This document shows, piece by piece, positions 36,404-49,003 of a stretch of DNA of 64,000 nt. Both the position numbers and the translations under genes were made by a program. The stretch covers positions 6,688,033 to 6,752,032 of the forward strand of contig NC_135194.1 of assembly GCF_050948175.1 (NCBI RefSeq). The letters are read 5' to 3'. This stretch comes from Xylocopa sonorina (lineage: Eukaryota; Arthropoda; Insecta; Hymenoptera; Apidae). The notes under the pieces are model-generated. The model searched no databases and was not told where the DNA came from. It worked only from the letters and a program-made list of their open reading frames with translations. Each line of letters opens with the position of its first letter. Within the stretch, counting starts at the first letter, position 1.

Positions 36404-36934
36404 GACATTTGCTGACAGATTTATTGTCTGCCCTACACCAGGACGGTGATCAGGCGTGCTTCCTCACCCAGACGGGTATACGCGACGGAATCTACCATCT
36501 ACCAACTAGTTACACCCACCTCACTGAAAGGGGCGATGGAAAAATCCAGATGTGCCGCGGCGCCTTTCCCAGCGGGCGAGTCCTTCAGCTACTCCGTCGG
36601 AGAGGACGAATCCTAACCGCCGGAGCACCCACGGAGAACCTCGGGGAGGCGAAATCGCTACGTGTACGCGAACACGCTCACTCTGACCCTTTTTGAATTA
36701 TTGTACATCAGTTTGGCCAAATTTATAGATGCACCAGACTGCCTGCTCAGTCTATTCATGTTTGCTCTACGAAAGTGTCTCGGACTAGCTTGGGCAAATC
36801 GATAATGCACCAAACCTCCGAGTCTCAGTTTAATTCGATAACCCCAGAGCCCCGTTAGCCCGGTGGCAACCACGAGGAGGTGGGGATGGGTACTTCCTGG
36901 ACACCCAGGTTCTGGAACCCGACATTTGCTGACA
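36404..36934. mobile_element. Insertion flanked by a 14-bp direct repeat
   Basis: GACATTTGCTGACA occurs at 36404-36417 and 36921-36934 and bounds about 503 bp of GC-rich sequence. A 14-bp target duplication is typical of LINE-type target-primed integration. No A-tail or known 3' end is evident, and I recognise no protein, so the class is open. Confidence 0.5.
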
Positions 36935-37130
36935 ACGAACAGGAACAGAATCAATAAATTCCTACCTCTGTAACGATCGTGACGGACAGCGGGAATAGCT
37001 AATCTTGGAGGATTTTATCGCCATTGGTGGACCGGGTTACACGCTCCAAGATTCACTTCAAGCATTCCTCAATAGGGCGACATGCAGTTTAATAAAATTG
37101 ACTTCCTCGGCTGAATTGGAGCTATGCCTA

Positions 37131-37382
37131 TGAAGCGGCATGCTTCGGTTAGCTATAGAATAGAAGAGAAAAGAAGGAAGGGAAAGAGAGGGGAAGAACG
37201 TTTCGTCCTGGGCCTGCTAGTGGACTCATCAGTAAGGCTACCTAGCAGGCCCTGCCTTAGACGCTGGGATATTAGGGACAGGTCGGAACTCCTACATATT
37301 GGAAAGGATAGGTCATCGGGTACTTTCAGGAAACTGTAGGCCGTGCTGTCCTTCTAGTGGAGAAAGTCGGAGGGCCGCCACA
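37131..37382 (-). mobile_element. Solo LTR family A, copy 4
   Basis: Reverse orientation: TGAAGCGGCATGCTTCGG...GGCCGCCACA, 252 bp, perfect 4-bp duplications CCTA (37127-37130, 37383-37386). Its central inverted repeat is perfect: GGGCCTGCTAG and CTAGCAGGCCC, with a 21-base loop. Confidence 0.9.
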
Positions 37383-37386
37383 CCTA

Positions 37387-38726
37387 TATAACAGGAACTG
37401 CCAACAAAGAAATAAATCTAATCAAGAGTGGAATACATGTACAAACTCTACAAATGTGACAAATGAAATGGGACAACCCAATAAGTACATGTGTAACACA
37501 CATTTTACAAGCATTAAACTAAGATGTAGACAAATTTGGATAATACTTAATCATTACGTAGTACAAATATCATCAAAACACTGATATATTAAATGTAAAT
37601 TAAACAGTCTTGGACCTACCGGTCTAAATCTACCGATTATGATACGGGTATGGCGCACCTGAGCTACCTCTAGGTAAGCCTAGTCGAGTATAATCTCAAC
37701 TGTTATTCTGGGGACTGTGGCTAACCGATCCTCTGTTAGCAACAGTATGATCTTTATGACCTCGGCGTTCTGAGCAACTAGATCGAAATGGTCTGACCCC
37801 AACTTGGATGTTAACCAATTTCTGCGGGAAGATCTTTTTATAAAATCATGTCTTCCGTCTTTGCCCCAGAGATCTAAGGACATTGTAGATGGAAGCAGGT
37901 AAACTCACAGGAACTAAGGTGACGGCAGTGTGGGGAGTTATTAACCTTCAGTCATTGAGACCATGGCGCGGGACATATTCGTCATAACTTCCAGTACCTC
38001 TCAATATGCGCCAAGGATGGTACTGAAGGGTTCTATCGTCTAAGTCTTTATTCTGTGTGTTCAGAATGTTCAGGACAGGTGCAAAAGTTGTGAAGTAGTT
38101 TTCAGAGCTGATTTTATTTAATGTGTTTTAGAGGGTTTCTCGAAGGAGACTGCTGTTTGTCCTCAGTCTTTTTACCTCGTCGGCGCGATATATTTCTCCA
38201 CTTTTGATTGTTTATTCCCTTTTTTGTTATGTGCCAATCGCTTACATGTTTGACCTTAGGCCACCGCCTTCTTAGAGAAGGGCCACCAGATGTCTCTGGA
38301 GGTAGCTGACTTCTGTCATTGCCATATTTGGTCATGTAGCGGGATTCCCGCTAGGCCTAATACCTGCGCCGGGCGGCCGAGAGTAGCTTGGCCACGGACA
38401 CTGAACCTTCCGGAAATCCCCGGTTTATGGCTTCTGCGTGTGCCATCGAGGCCATTGGAAAAAGTTAATTATTGCATACCCGGAAAATGTTAAAAGCTTA
38501 TAACGGTTCCTCAAAAATGGCTTGATTGCTGCACATACCATAAACTGTGCTAGCTGTTTGTAGCGGAAGGCCTTCTATTATGTTTTGCTGCTAGCCGCTA
38601 CAGCACCGTGGAGTTTCGGCCGGTAGAGTCGATACTTAGTTGTTAATTATAACAGTCATTGAAAATATTGATATATTAGGTACTCTCTTTTTTCACGCAT
38701 ATTTCTTGTTCTAAATATTTTGGGTA
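37387..38726. other. Unassigned transposon-like DNA
   Basis: 37390-37590 is AT-rich; 37605-38640 is GC-richer with short ORFs on both strands (for example minus strand 37680-37883) but no motif I can name. Position and composition suggest decayed retroelement sequence. Confidence 0.4.
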
Positions 38727-38761
38727 TGTGCCAAGAGGATCATAATGATCCTCTTAGCACA
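38727..38761. repeat. Near-perfect 35-bp palindrome
   Basis: Two 17-bp arms (TGTGCCAAGAGGATCAT and its inverse with one mismatch) around a single A. It abuts, and by two bases overlaps, the left end of the hAT-like MITE at 38760. Confidence 0.85.
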
Positions 38762-38978
38762 GTGTTTCTTAATCGTCTCTGGTTGACAGTCAGTAAACTA
38801 AAAATATATGAAATGATTTGTAGCACACCTGAATATAGGATAAGATTTTATTAGTAACCGTTGAGATAATTACAAATACTACTTCAAAGTTACAAGACTC
38901 ATGCAATTTTAATTATTTATAAAAAATCTTTGCGACACATTGGACAATCTTCCGTGGCACACAAGTTGAGAAGCACTG
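38760..38978. mobile_element. hAT-type MITE
   Basis: Ends CAGTGTTTCTTAA and, inverted on the right, CAGTGCTTCTCAA, matching the hAT terminal pattern; 219 bp, non-coding. Flanking octamers TCTTAGCA and TCTCCTCA agree at five of eight positions, a worn 8-bp target duplication. Confidence 0.65.
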
Positions 38979-38990
38979 TCTCCTCAGAAA

Positions 38991-39345
38991 GTTCATCACT
39001 TTCCCCACTCCGTATTGTTCGAGACATCCTTATCGCTCTATACGTGCCGCATGTGTAGCATCATGACGTTGGGTCATTGGCCATGGGGCAGCGTTTCAAC
39101 GCCTGGTAATAGAAGTTCATCCGATTCTTTAAACATCCACGACTTCTAGAACTCGTTGCATTATCTTATATCCGTTACTATCGTTCCTCGATCCGAGTTG
39201 GTTACCATCGATTCTTGGCTCGATGATAGACATAGGTTCTCCGTATCGGCACTCCAAGACTTTTGATAAAGAGGTTGATGCACAAGGGTGTAATAACCTT
39301 GACACATGTTCTATTCTTGTACAAGGGTTGTCGCTAATATATAAA
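38991..39345 (-). repeat. Second copy of repeat X joined to the repeat B tail
   Basis: 38991-39167 matches repeat X (33072-33240) and 39215-39345 matches the tail of repeat B copy 2 (34465-34590): ATAGACATAGGTTCTCCGTA and CAAGGGTGTAATAACC. Order and orientation are the same as at 33-34.6 kb, with most of B deleted. Confidence 0.7.
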
Positions 39346-39599
39346 ATAAAATATGGCTATACTTTAATCACTACGTCTTTTTTTTATAACAAATTAAATA
39401 ACTAATATCTTTGTTTTATAACTATTTTTCTTAATGACGCAAGGGAGGTGGAAGGTCTCAGATACAGTATTCCCAAATTCTATCGTTTCTTTCGCTGTAA
39501 TCTTGGCAACTCGCAGAGACTGTGGAGGGCTACGCAATAACATTAACAGATGGTTTAAAAGAGCTACAAACGAGAAAGAAGGAGGTAGGTTAAATAAAC

Positions 39600-39690
39600 G
39601 TATTGGTTATTAATCTTGGCAAGCCGCAGAATAGTTTCCAGTGGGCCGCATACGGCCCATTGGCCGCGAGTTTGACACGCCTAGCTTAGA
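39600..39690. mobile_element. Fragment of a hAT-like element end
   Basis: Reverse complement begins CTAGGCGTGTCAAACTCGCG and continues with GGCC-rich sequence (GGGCCGTATGCGGCCCA), the typical CAGGGGTGTCAAACTCGCGG type of hAT terminus. No second end was found. Confidence 0.5.
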
Positions 39691-39739
39691 GTATTACTCT
39701 TCGCTATTGCTATGTCTGCTTTCCATCGGAATCAATACT

Positions 39740-39801
39740 TTCTCTCTCTCTCCCCCCCCTCTCTCTCACTCTCTCTTTCTCTTTCTCTCTCTCTTCCTTC
39801 A
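39740..39801 (+). repeat. CT-rich microsatellite
   Basis: Interrupted (CT)n/(C)n tract inside GC-rich transposon-like DNA. Confidence 0.9.
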
Positions 39802-41476
39802 TACACTTTATAACGCTAAACTACTTTATTCGATAACTAACAAAACACTTTACATGTCACGATGGCTCGCCTCGAAATGAAGATCGTTACCTTTCACTCT
39901 AATGTTTATTGATCATCCAGTTTGAGAATTGGTGGGATAAGAGTTTCTTTGATTAGGCATAAATCGACGGGAGCTGTTGTGGTGGACCGAGGTGTCGTAT
40001 GCAGTGTCTTTAGCTTCCGATTTGTAGTTTCTTTCATCTGTTAAGTGAGTGACTCCTTTAGATCTTGAAGGCAAGAGTCCAGCGGCGCGAGCCGGTGATT
40101 TTTTCTTCTTTACCGGCGTCACGTCATCTCATCACCTTAGCTGGGGACGTCTCAGTAGGCTACATTTAATACTTTCCATCTCCATCCGCTGCTGCCCGAG
40201 CTCCATACTTACTCCTGCACCATTTTAGTAGCTCTCCGCATTTTGGTGGGTTCGACGAGATCAGGGAGAGGGATCGAATACACTGTATTTTGAGGGATAA
40301 GAACTAAAAGAGGGGGAAAGAGAAGGGAAGAAGGTCTGCGCGTAAGCGGTTCGCTATTGCAGAGGTCGTTGCTTACTATATTACATTTCATCTCACTCTA
40401 TTTTCGAGCTTTCTGGCGACCCTCTTGCGAATTACGCTATTACGTTGCAGTCTTTAAGCAGGAATGTACCTTGTGTTTTATACTATTTGCATTATTAATA
40501 ATTTATATTTTATTATTAACTTTGGTAAAAAATAAAGATGAAATTTACAAAAACCTTTCACGTTCAATTTGGTCAAAGTTTTGAAAACAATTGTATTATA
40601 TACAACAATTTGGTTACAAGAAAAGTTTTTGGCAATTTGAAAATTAAGACCCAAAATTTTGCGAAGAATGTTTTATCTTAATGTGATTTCCAATGTTACC
40701 GACAGAGCATAGAATAAAAAAGGCAAGTATTTAAAATGGTGACAATTCTAAAAATGAATTCCAAAAATCAATACTATAGTCTTAGACTATATTGTACTGG
40801 TTATGTAAAAAATAATATTACAGTAGTAAACTATTTCTTGAAAAATCATAGGTCTTAAGTCTTAAATCACTAAAAATTCTTTTTGCAAATATATTTTGTA
40901 AGACAGAGTTTTGCATTTATTTAAATAACATATAAGGTCCTTATTGGGTTTTATGAAGAATAATGACTATGATAAATGAGTTAGCTACTAACAATATCGA
41001 TATACTAATATTGTATAAATGACCTCGAACAACGAGCTATTATTTCGGTACGAACTTTTGCATAGTTCTTGAATGACTATTACGCATGTTTTTGGTGAAG
41101 TTGTTTACTATTTGGTGAAGCTCACCTGTTTGGGTTAATCAAAACAAGTCTATATCGTTGTGTACAAATACTTAAAAGGAAATCATATCGAGTATTGCCT
41201 AAAATTAATTAGAAGAGATCATTTACGTCATTTTTAATTATTATTACGTTCTGTAGTTATTTATGTATTTTTTATTACAAAAATGAATTAAGGGTACATG
41301 TGTGCATTTAATAATGTTTATGATGTGAACAAAAGTATTAGTTCAATATTTATTTGATAACTATCTTATTTAAAAAAGCATAATATATTGAAGTACTTGA
41401 ATTTCCCGCAAAAAGCACATTTAAGGCTTTCGAGGTCGCTCTAAGCGCTCTGAACTGTGTTGAAAGCCGTTGGCGC
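39802..41476. other. Transition from transposon-rich to host AT-rich DNA
   Basis: 39802-40430 is moderately GC-rich with no recognised gene. From about 40430 composition returns to AT-rich host DNA. I see nothing coding before the zinc-finger gene promoter. Confidence 0.4.
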
Positions 41477-41532
41477 TATATAAAGGCAGACGCCATTTTT
41501 GTAGTCTCAGTTTTGGTGGAATAGTTGCGTGG
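41477..41532 (+). promoter_or_regulatory. TATA/initiator core promoter and first non-coding exon of the zinc-finger gene
   Basis: TATATAAA at 41477-41484 and an arthropod initiator TCAGTT at 41507-41512 are spaced so that the initiator A (41509) is 32 bases from the TATA start, the canonical distance. A donor (GG|GTAAGAG) follows at 41533, giving a very short first exon. The next coding exon is at 41908. Confidence 0.6.
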
Positions 41533-41907
41533 GTAAGAGCTCCTATATTTTGTACATGTTTATATGTATGTTAATATGAAGAAAGAGTAAGAAAAATAAG
41601 TGTTTGATATAAACTAGTAATACCAGAGTAACGAGGTACTGAAAATAAATATATAAACAATTGAACTTACTACTTGTTATATTTAAATGATTTAATTGTT
41701 ATCCATAAATGATTGCAGATTTTTATTTGATAAAACAATTTATATCAATAGTTAGAAATGATTGATATTAGAAAATGTTAAACAATTTTGACCAAAGATC
41801 AATTGTCTTTTGTGAAGCATACTAAGATTTGTTATTATATGGCTATAGATTTTTTTCGAACATATATAAAAAATTTGTTTGAACATAAAAATAATTAAAG
41901 AAAAGAA

Positions 41908-44900
41908 ATGGCTCGTGCTTTAATCTACACACGTACTGTAGATACAGTCTTTGTAGGTACAGGGGTGGACCGCAATTCAGATGTAAGTACTTTCTGAAAC
42001 ATCTCATTAAGATAGATTCGACTGTAATGAATATGTTGGTTCCTCAAAATTTTTGATAGAATATTAACTCTTGCAATTACTACAAGAGAAACAAAGTAAC
42101 AAAACATTGAATTAAACATTATGCATGACAATATTCTTTGCTATTTGATGCTTTAAAATTCCAAGAGCATATAGGTATCATTAAGTTTAAATTGAAGTCT
42201 AACGATTTATATAAGTAATAGAGCACAAAATATATTCTAGATATAATAATAAGATTCCTATTCATTCTTTTGATTGTTTTGGTATTTTTTAATATAACAG
42301 TGAATATTAATAATCTTTTTACTATGATTTCTTGCATGTATGGGTCATTTCATTTGTGCAACGTATATTAATATATAATCTACTATATATCATTATATAA
42401 ATTAATGAAACCTTTAATAATACGATCATCTCAATAATGTGTTGAATAGTCGCTTTATGACATTAGCTAGGAACTTAATTATTAAACTTCATTCCTTATT
42501 GTACTTACAATCACACAAAATCATTATAGACTAGACTAGAGGTAATTCTCAATAGTGTATGTTATTATTTGGAATGCTGCACAAAATTCGTAACTGCTGA
42601 TATTTCAGCTGTACAATATATAATTAATTTGGAAATTATATTTAAATCAATTTGAACTTTAAAATATATCCAAATTCAACATTTGAAATAATTTTTGCTT
42701 TTCATTGACTGCAGCTCAGTCTTAGTTTTCGAATTCTACGCGAAAGTATTTTTAACACTGTTCTTAGTTTCTAACCAAATAATGCTAATTTAAATTGGAT
42801 TTAGATTTTTAAATATTTATTTAGCATAATACATCTGATTGATTTTGATGATCTCGAAATATGTTAAATTCAACATCGTCAGTAATTTCACCAATGCAAT
42901 AGTTTGCCTTAGTATCGGAGATATATGCAAAAGTATTCTTGGTATTATGTACCATTTATCTAATATTTGGGGTAGTTCAATTAGGTTCTTGTTAGGTTTA
43001 GGTTAGATATGATATATACTTTTCATCCGATCGTCGTAAACGATCATGTTACAATTGAATAACTTTGGCCCTCACTTGGTTTAGATTTGTCGCTATAATC
43101 AGCTGTTGGCCTACGAAGCTAACCTTAATCTAATACAAAGTAATTCAAATCAATCCCAAACATTAGAAACATAAAATACAGAGATTACACTTTGGCGGCC
43201 CAGAAATTCTTTTCCATCATTTTACAGTTTTTGATGAGTAGAATTTAGAAATGTAAGTTCCGAAATTTACGTTTAGGAATTACGTAAGCGTTGTCACACG
43301 CGCTTTGTTTCCTCTGTATAAGCCACTCTGGCTCAGACGTGTCAAATAGTTTTTCATATCTATTCAGGTTGCTTTTACAGATCAAAATATAATAACTACA
43401 ATCATACTAATGTACCAGTAGGCATGCATAGACATGCACACGCCTGTATAGTCATACAGAGGGACTTACCGGAAATGTATACGGGAGTGTAATTGACTTA
43501 ATCCTTTGTTTAAGTCCTGCATAAATTTTAGAACAATTTATTTTATATGAATCTTGTTCCCATCAACATTTTGTACTTATTAGTTTTTACATTAAACTGA
43601 AGAAATCAATCATGGCTACAGACTGTTCACACCCTGTCTAATGCACTCAGTGATACATAGCAAACCAACTAGCTTTCTACTTTATTATTTCATCTGCTTT
43701 CATCAGTTTTTGATGAACAGTACAGTTCTTAGCTGTTAGTAGTTTTTTAGAACTACACTCATACGCCATTTGAAGTAATTATCATTAAATTCTATGCTAT
43801 ATTTTATTTCATAAAATACATATAATTTATGTAGCAACATAAACTTGCATTATACTAAAGTACAGTGCATGGTGATAAATTAGTATCCGGGATGGTATAG
43901 GGACAAGATTGTTTGGTCACATGGATTGGTTGGTGGAGATTATTTCTTCTTTGCTGCTATGCAGATCCACTCTTACTGGATTTATTAATTGATAATAGAC
44001 AATAGATGGAAATACCTATTTAATATTAATTTCACCTATTTGATTAGGACAGTATCTTATTAGGTATAACACAAATTGCATTAAAAGAACAAATACAGCT
44101 ATGGACTTATGATTTGTTGAATTGTTACATGCAGACATCATGGTTAGTGTCAAAAAGTGATAGAGAGGAAATATTCTTCACTGGTCAATAAAAAAAACTA
44201 AAGAAAACACTTCTCTGTTTTTCCATCTAAAAATATGCATTATATTACACTGTCGATTGTATTAATCTCACAAATGTTTTATTGTTGAGTTGTGTAATAT
44301 CATATAAAAATATTTATTATTCCTTGTACAATATCACACATAGTTTGTATACTTTTTCAGCCATATAAAGTGAAGCAAAGTTTCTTCAATCTTATTAGTG
44401 GAGATACAGCTGCTAATTTAAAGAATAATGAACTTAATCTTGAAGAAGAATGTATTCATAAGAAGCCTTCTATCTGTAGTGTTTGTTTTCTTAATTTTCC
44501 TAGTGATCGTGCATTAAATATTCACAAACAAAAGAATAGACAACAGTATAAGTGTAATAGATGCAGTGCAACATTTGTTGTATTAAGTTCATGCAATAAA
44601 CATATGGAAATGGATTGTACCAAGAAAATTATATCTAATTCAAAGAATGGTTACAGTTGTCACTTTTGTAACCGAACTCATAAAGATAAGAGAACTATTC
44701 AAAGCCATTTATTTCATATACATGGAGATTTAATACATTCTGGTAAATCTACAATTGAAGACACATTTTGTGATACTTCAAGGTTAAATGATTCGAATGG
44801 TACAGTTATGAAAAATGTAAATAATTCAAATAATACTATACCAATATTATTAAGTGACTCAAATAACACATCCTTGAAAAAGGTGGATAGTTTAAATGGT

Positions 44901-47876
44901 ATGACGTCGAGTTCATGCAGTATGACTTTGGAGGTATTAAATGGATCACATAGTTCACCCCCAAAAAGAATGAAACAAACTACTTCTACAGACTTCATTT
45001 TGTATGAAGGGAAGTTAGTAGAAGATAGTAGTATTACTACAAATATCATTGACACAGAGAATATTACTATTTCTAAGAGTCCAAAAACGACACACGAGTC
45101 AAGAAATAAAATTACTGAAATGTCTGTTACTACTGATTGTGACAAAGCTTCTACGGTTAATAACAGAGAACTACTTAATCCGATCTGCAGAAATTTTAGT
45201 ACAATGATGACTCCATTAAATAATGAAATAAAAACTGAGCTTGACAATCCTATTATTTCATGTGATACATACTGCGATCTTCGATTAAAAGAAGAAATTT
45301 CTCATTCTTCATTACACTGTGATGATTTATTGTTATTTGAAGAAAATGAAAATTCTGAACAAGCAAGAGAATACTGTAAGGGAGAAAAGTTTATAAACAT
45401 ACCTGACAAAAATCAAAGAATGCAATTGCAAGACAATGAATTGAAAAGTAAATTTAATTGTAAGGAGTGTAAGATTCTTTTAGAACGATGCAATAAAGTC
45501 TTGAAATGTCCAAATTCGAGGTTAGGTAAAGATGAGAATATTTCTCATCAAGTAGATTCAAAACAAACAGTACAACAACTAAAGAATGCTGAGGAAATAG
45601 GTCTGACAAATAAATTTCCTTCAAGATCTATAGAAATTCCTTTAGTTACGTTTGATGAGTTCGAAAAATCTATTGTTCCTAAATTGATGGCATCTCAACA
45701 ACTGTCAGATGTATTTGATGATAATGTTAAAGTTAATAAAAGAAAATTATTGCAGGGTAATGTCTGTAAAAAATCATTCTTTCGAAGAAAGAATATGAGT
45801 AAAAATATGGAGTTGTTTTATACGATTTACACATTAAGTACACGTAATACACGTTATAAGTTCATGAACAAGTTATTGCATCATTATTTGTCTCGACACA
45901 TTATGGTTAGTCGAAAAGAGTGTTGTGTATGTTACAAGAAATTCAATACATTGGCATTATTGAAACACCACATACTCTTACATTGTATGAAAACTGTACA
46001 GTATAAGCAAGCGTCTGTACCTATTCACATTAAAACGAAATGTATTATCTGCAAAAAGCAACATAAGTGTAAAGCTTGTCATAAGAGGTTTTCATTGGGT
46101 GCAGATTTGGAACAACATCGAAAGCTGTGTCGTCAAGTAAATACTTCAACATATAAACAGAACACATCCGCTTTAATGTCTTTCTGCGTTAGTAGTCGGG
46201 ATCCATCTCCCACAAAAAGTTCTCCTTTGTCATCTTCAGAGAAGTCAAGCAACGTTAGTTCCAGTATAACGGATATTCAATGTGTTTCTTCCACAGTACA
46301 ACAATGTACACCAACTGGACATCCTGTACAGATGCCTGATCTGGAAATCATCGATAGAGAATCTACAGAAAGTGCGACTTCGAATATTTCTATTACAACT
46401 GATCTTATACATTTGTCATCACATACGCTTGCAAATAAAAAAAGGCTAATTAACAGAGCTGCATGCGTAAAGGGTTATCAAATTAACATGTCAGATATGA
46501 CAAAGTTTCCATGTAAGGTTTGCGCAAAACAATTTCAAAAGTTCCAGAATTTGTGCATACATGAGAGTATTTTTTGCAAACCAGCCAATAATGTTTGTAG
46601 TATTTGCAGCACAGCATTTTCTACAAAAAGGCTAATGCAAGTTCATATATTTGCGACACATACACCTTCCTGTGCACAGAAATATAAGTTTTTTTGCAAG
46701 TTCTGTAATCAAGGTTTTAGTAAAAATGCAAACCTTCAGGTTCATGAGCGACATTTTCATTCGGATCATGTTCCAAAACCATGGCTGACTTTAGAGCAAT
46801 TTTCCAACGTTAACACCATCTGCAAAGTATGCAACTTAATGTTTCAGTCGAATGAACGTTTCATCGAACATAATATGTATTACTATGAAAATCAAACTGT
46901 TGACTGTCCAGTTTGCAAGAAATCGTTCCAAGGAATTTATAAACTTCATCAACATAACAAGTTGGAGCATTACCCAGATAGTATAAACAAATTATATGTT
47001 TACAAATGCAATATTTGTAATGAAGGTTTTAATTATGAATCTCATTTACATGCGCATAAACTGCACGTTCATTCAAACGAGACAACCTCTACACTGAGTG
47101 ACCTAAGTAATATGCCACATCTTATGTGCACACCAGAACCAAACAGTGTCGTATCAACGATGGAATCAGAACAGATACCATTAAAAACATATATTTGCGG
47201 TGTGTGCGATCTGAATTTCGTTAACAAGAAAGATCTAGTAGTGCATAAAATAGAATACTCTATGGATGGCAACTTTCAGTGTAAGCAGTGTAAACGAAAG
47301 TGTCGCACTAGTTCAATACTGGCCAAACATCACAGTTTGAATCATACTGACTGCAACATCGACAAGAGCTTTAAGTGCCGTTTTTGTGGAGAAGTGCTAA
47401 CGACCAATATATCGATGCGCTGCCACGAGAAACATTTTCATAGAGAGAATACTGATTTTATAAATAACAACGGTACGACAAATAACATTACAATATTAGA
47501 CACAAGTGAAGAATGTAAGGACAACATGGGTGAGTCTAAAAATGATGGTGACTGTATATGTCTGACTTGTGGTATGAAGTTTAATGATAACGATAAACTA
47601 AAAGATCATTTATTTGAATATTCAGATATAGGCGAATACACTTGTACCTTATGTCAACGAAAGTTTACAGAACTGGAAGTATTGGAGGCACACAAAATTA
47701 AACACACCACGCTGAACACATTTTTGTACCGTTGTCCAATATGCAACGAAGGATTTGTAAATTCTACAGACATTCATACGCACGTATCACATTTTCATCG
47801 ATACGAGGCATTTAGTAATAGTAATCGTGAATTCGCTAATGAAGTCGATTCGCACAAAACTGCTGGCAGTGTATAG
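41908..47876 (+). CDS. C2H2 zinc-finger protein, 1196 aa, with repeated three-finger modules
   Basis: Probable nuclear DNA-binding protein; target unknown. Coding exon 1 (41908-41982) is ATG plus 24 codons, MARALIYTRTVDTVFV..., ending at a strong donor GTAAGTA. Exon 2 (44361-47876) starts after a T-rich acceptor TTTTTCAG and continues in the same phase (PYKVKQSFFNLISGD). Exon 2 alone has no ATG before the first fingers, which supports the join. About 18 C2H2 or C2HC fingers fall at residues 64-147, 546-616, 743-825, 846-929, 971-1052 and 1091-1171. Residues 150-540 are a low-complexity Ser/Asn-rich, acidic linker. In the repeated modules the first finger lacks its last His (Cys, Tyr or other instead), while the third ends in HxH. 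No ZAD, BTB or KRAB-like domain is seen. AATAAA lies at 48269. Confidence 0.88.
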
Positions 47877-48268
47877 AATATAACTTCATTTTCCCCTAAT
47901 TTCATAGCAGCAGAATAAGCTGTCCTAAATATAGTACAGCATTTAACAGCAGTAAGAATTTGTAAGACAGATTTCGGTATGTAAATACGGGGAAGCACTG
48001 TACAGTTCGAATAACATCTATGGCGTGGCAATCATCTGTGAAAATAGTTATCCTCGAACTAGCAATCTAATAATCAAACTGAATCTTAGAAAGCTGTTCA
48101 CCTACCTAAATGAGAGAGGGAGGGACAGAGACAGGACAAGAAATTGTAGGAAATCCCAAGTGTCTTTCCAAATGAATAATTTAAATGACACTTTCCCTAA
48201 CAAAAGATATAATTTTTGTAAAGAATGATGTTGCAGTATTAGTAAAGATCAAATTGTTTGTGAACGTC

Positions 48269-48274
48269 AATAAA
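48269..48274 (+). terminator. Polyadenylation signal of the zinc-finger gene
   Basis: AATAAA about 390 bases after the stop; a second candidate lies near 48390. Confidence 0.5.
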
Positions 48275-48995
48275 GAATTTCAAAAAATGTAAATACCTAC
48301 TATACCGACAACTTACAGTTTAAAAATAACGTTTGCTGATTAATGATAAATATCGCTTTGTTTAGTGTGTAAGTTATGATTCGATAATCAAATAAAATAT
48401 ATCTTTTAAAATTTGTACTAACTCGAATGATGTTACTTATATTTAAAGTTGTATTTTTCGTTGATACGGTTTTCTATTTTTAATACTACATTATAATCTA
48501 CGATTGTACCGACCACCGACAACTGTGTAGATCAATATGGACCTATATGTTGGTCTTTTTAATTTGTATCACTTACGCTCGTGACTCTTATTCCGTGGTT
48601 GAAAACGGTGAAAAGTCTTCGTAGGTATTACTATGTTTTGCATCGTACATTGTTAATTAATAGCGAACATAATAGATTACTAATGAGAGAGTGAGTTGGA
48701 ATAGACTATACCCTCAATGACTTAAGAATAATGTTCTCAACATTGTTCGATACAAAGTTACAACATCTATACGTGCGCGAGTTGAACTTGAACTTGTAGC
48801 TTAACTTAAAGATGATTGTTTTATTTAATTTTCACTTGTATTGGAGTATTTAATACTTCACATTTTTCCTCTTCTACAATTTTTGATGTTTTCCTCTAAT
48901 GGAGGAGAAAGCAAATATTTGCGTGGTTGGCTGAATCAAAGATATAACAGTCCTGCGGTATTTTCGTTAAGGTTCGAATCGGTGGTTTTCAAATC
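48275..48995. other. AT-rich intergenic DNA
   Basis: No gene or repeat recognised up to the MITE target duplication. Confidence 0.5.
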
Positions 48996-49003
48996 CTTTA
49001 GGC

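Noticed and set aside
42955..43015. TTAGG-like motifs suggesting telomeric repeats
   Set aside because: Only two or three scattered, irregular occurrences inside an intron; no array.
44714..45247. 177-codon minus-strand ORF
   Set aside because: Lies entirely antisense within the zinc-finger exon; hydrophobic composition is the usual shadow of an acidic/Ser-rich coding frame.
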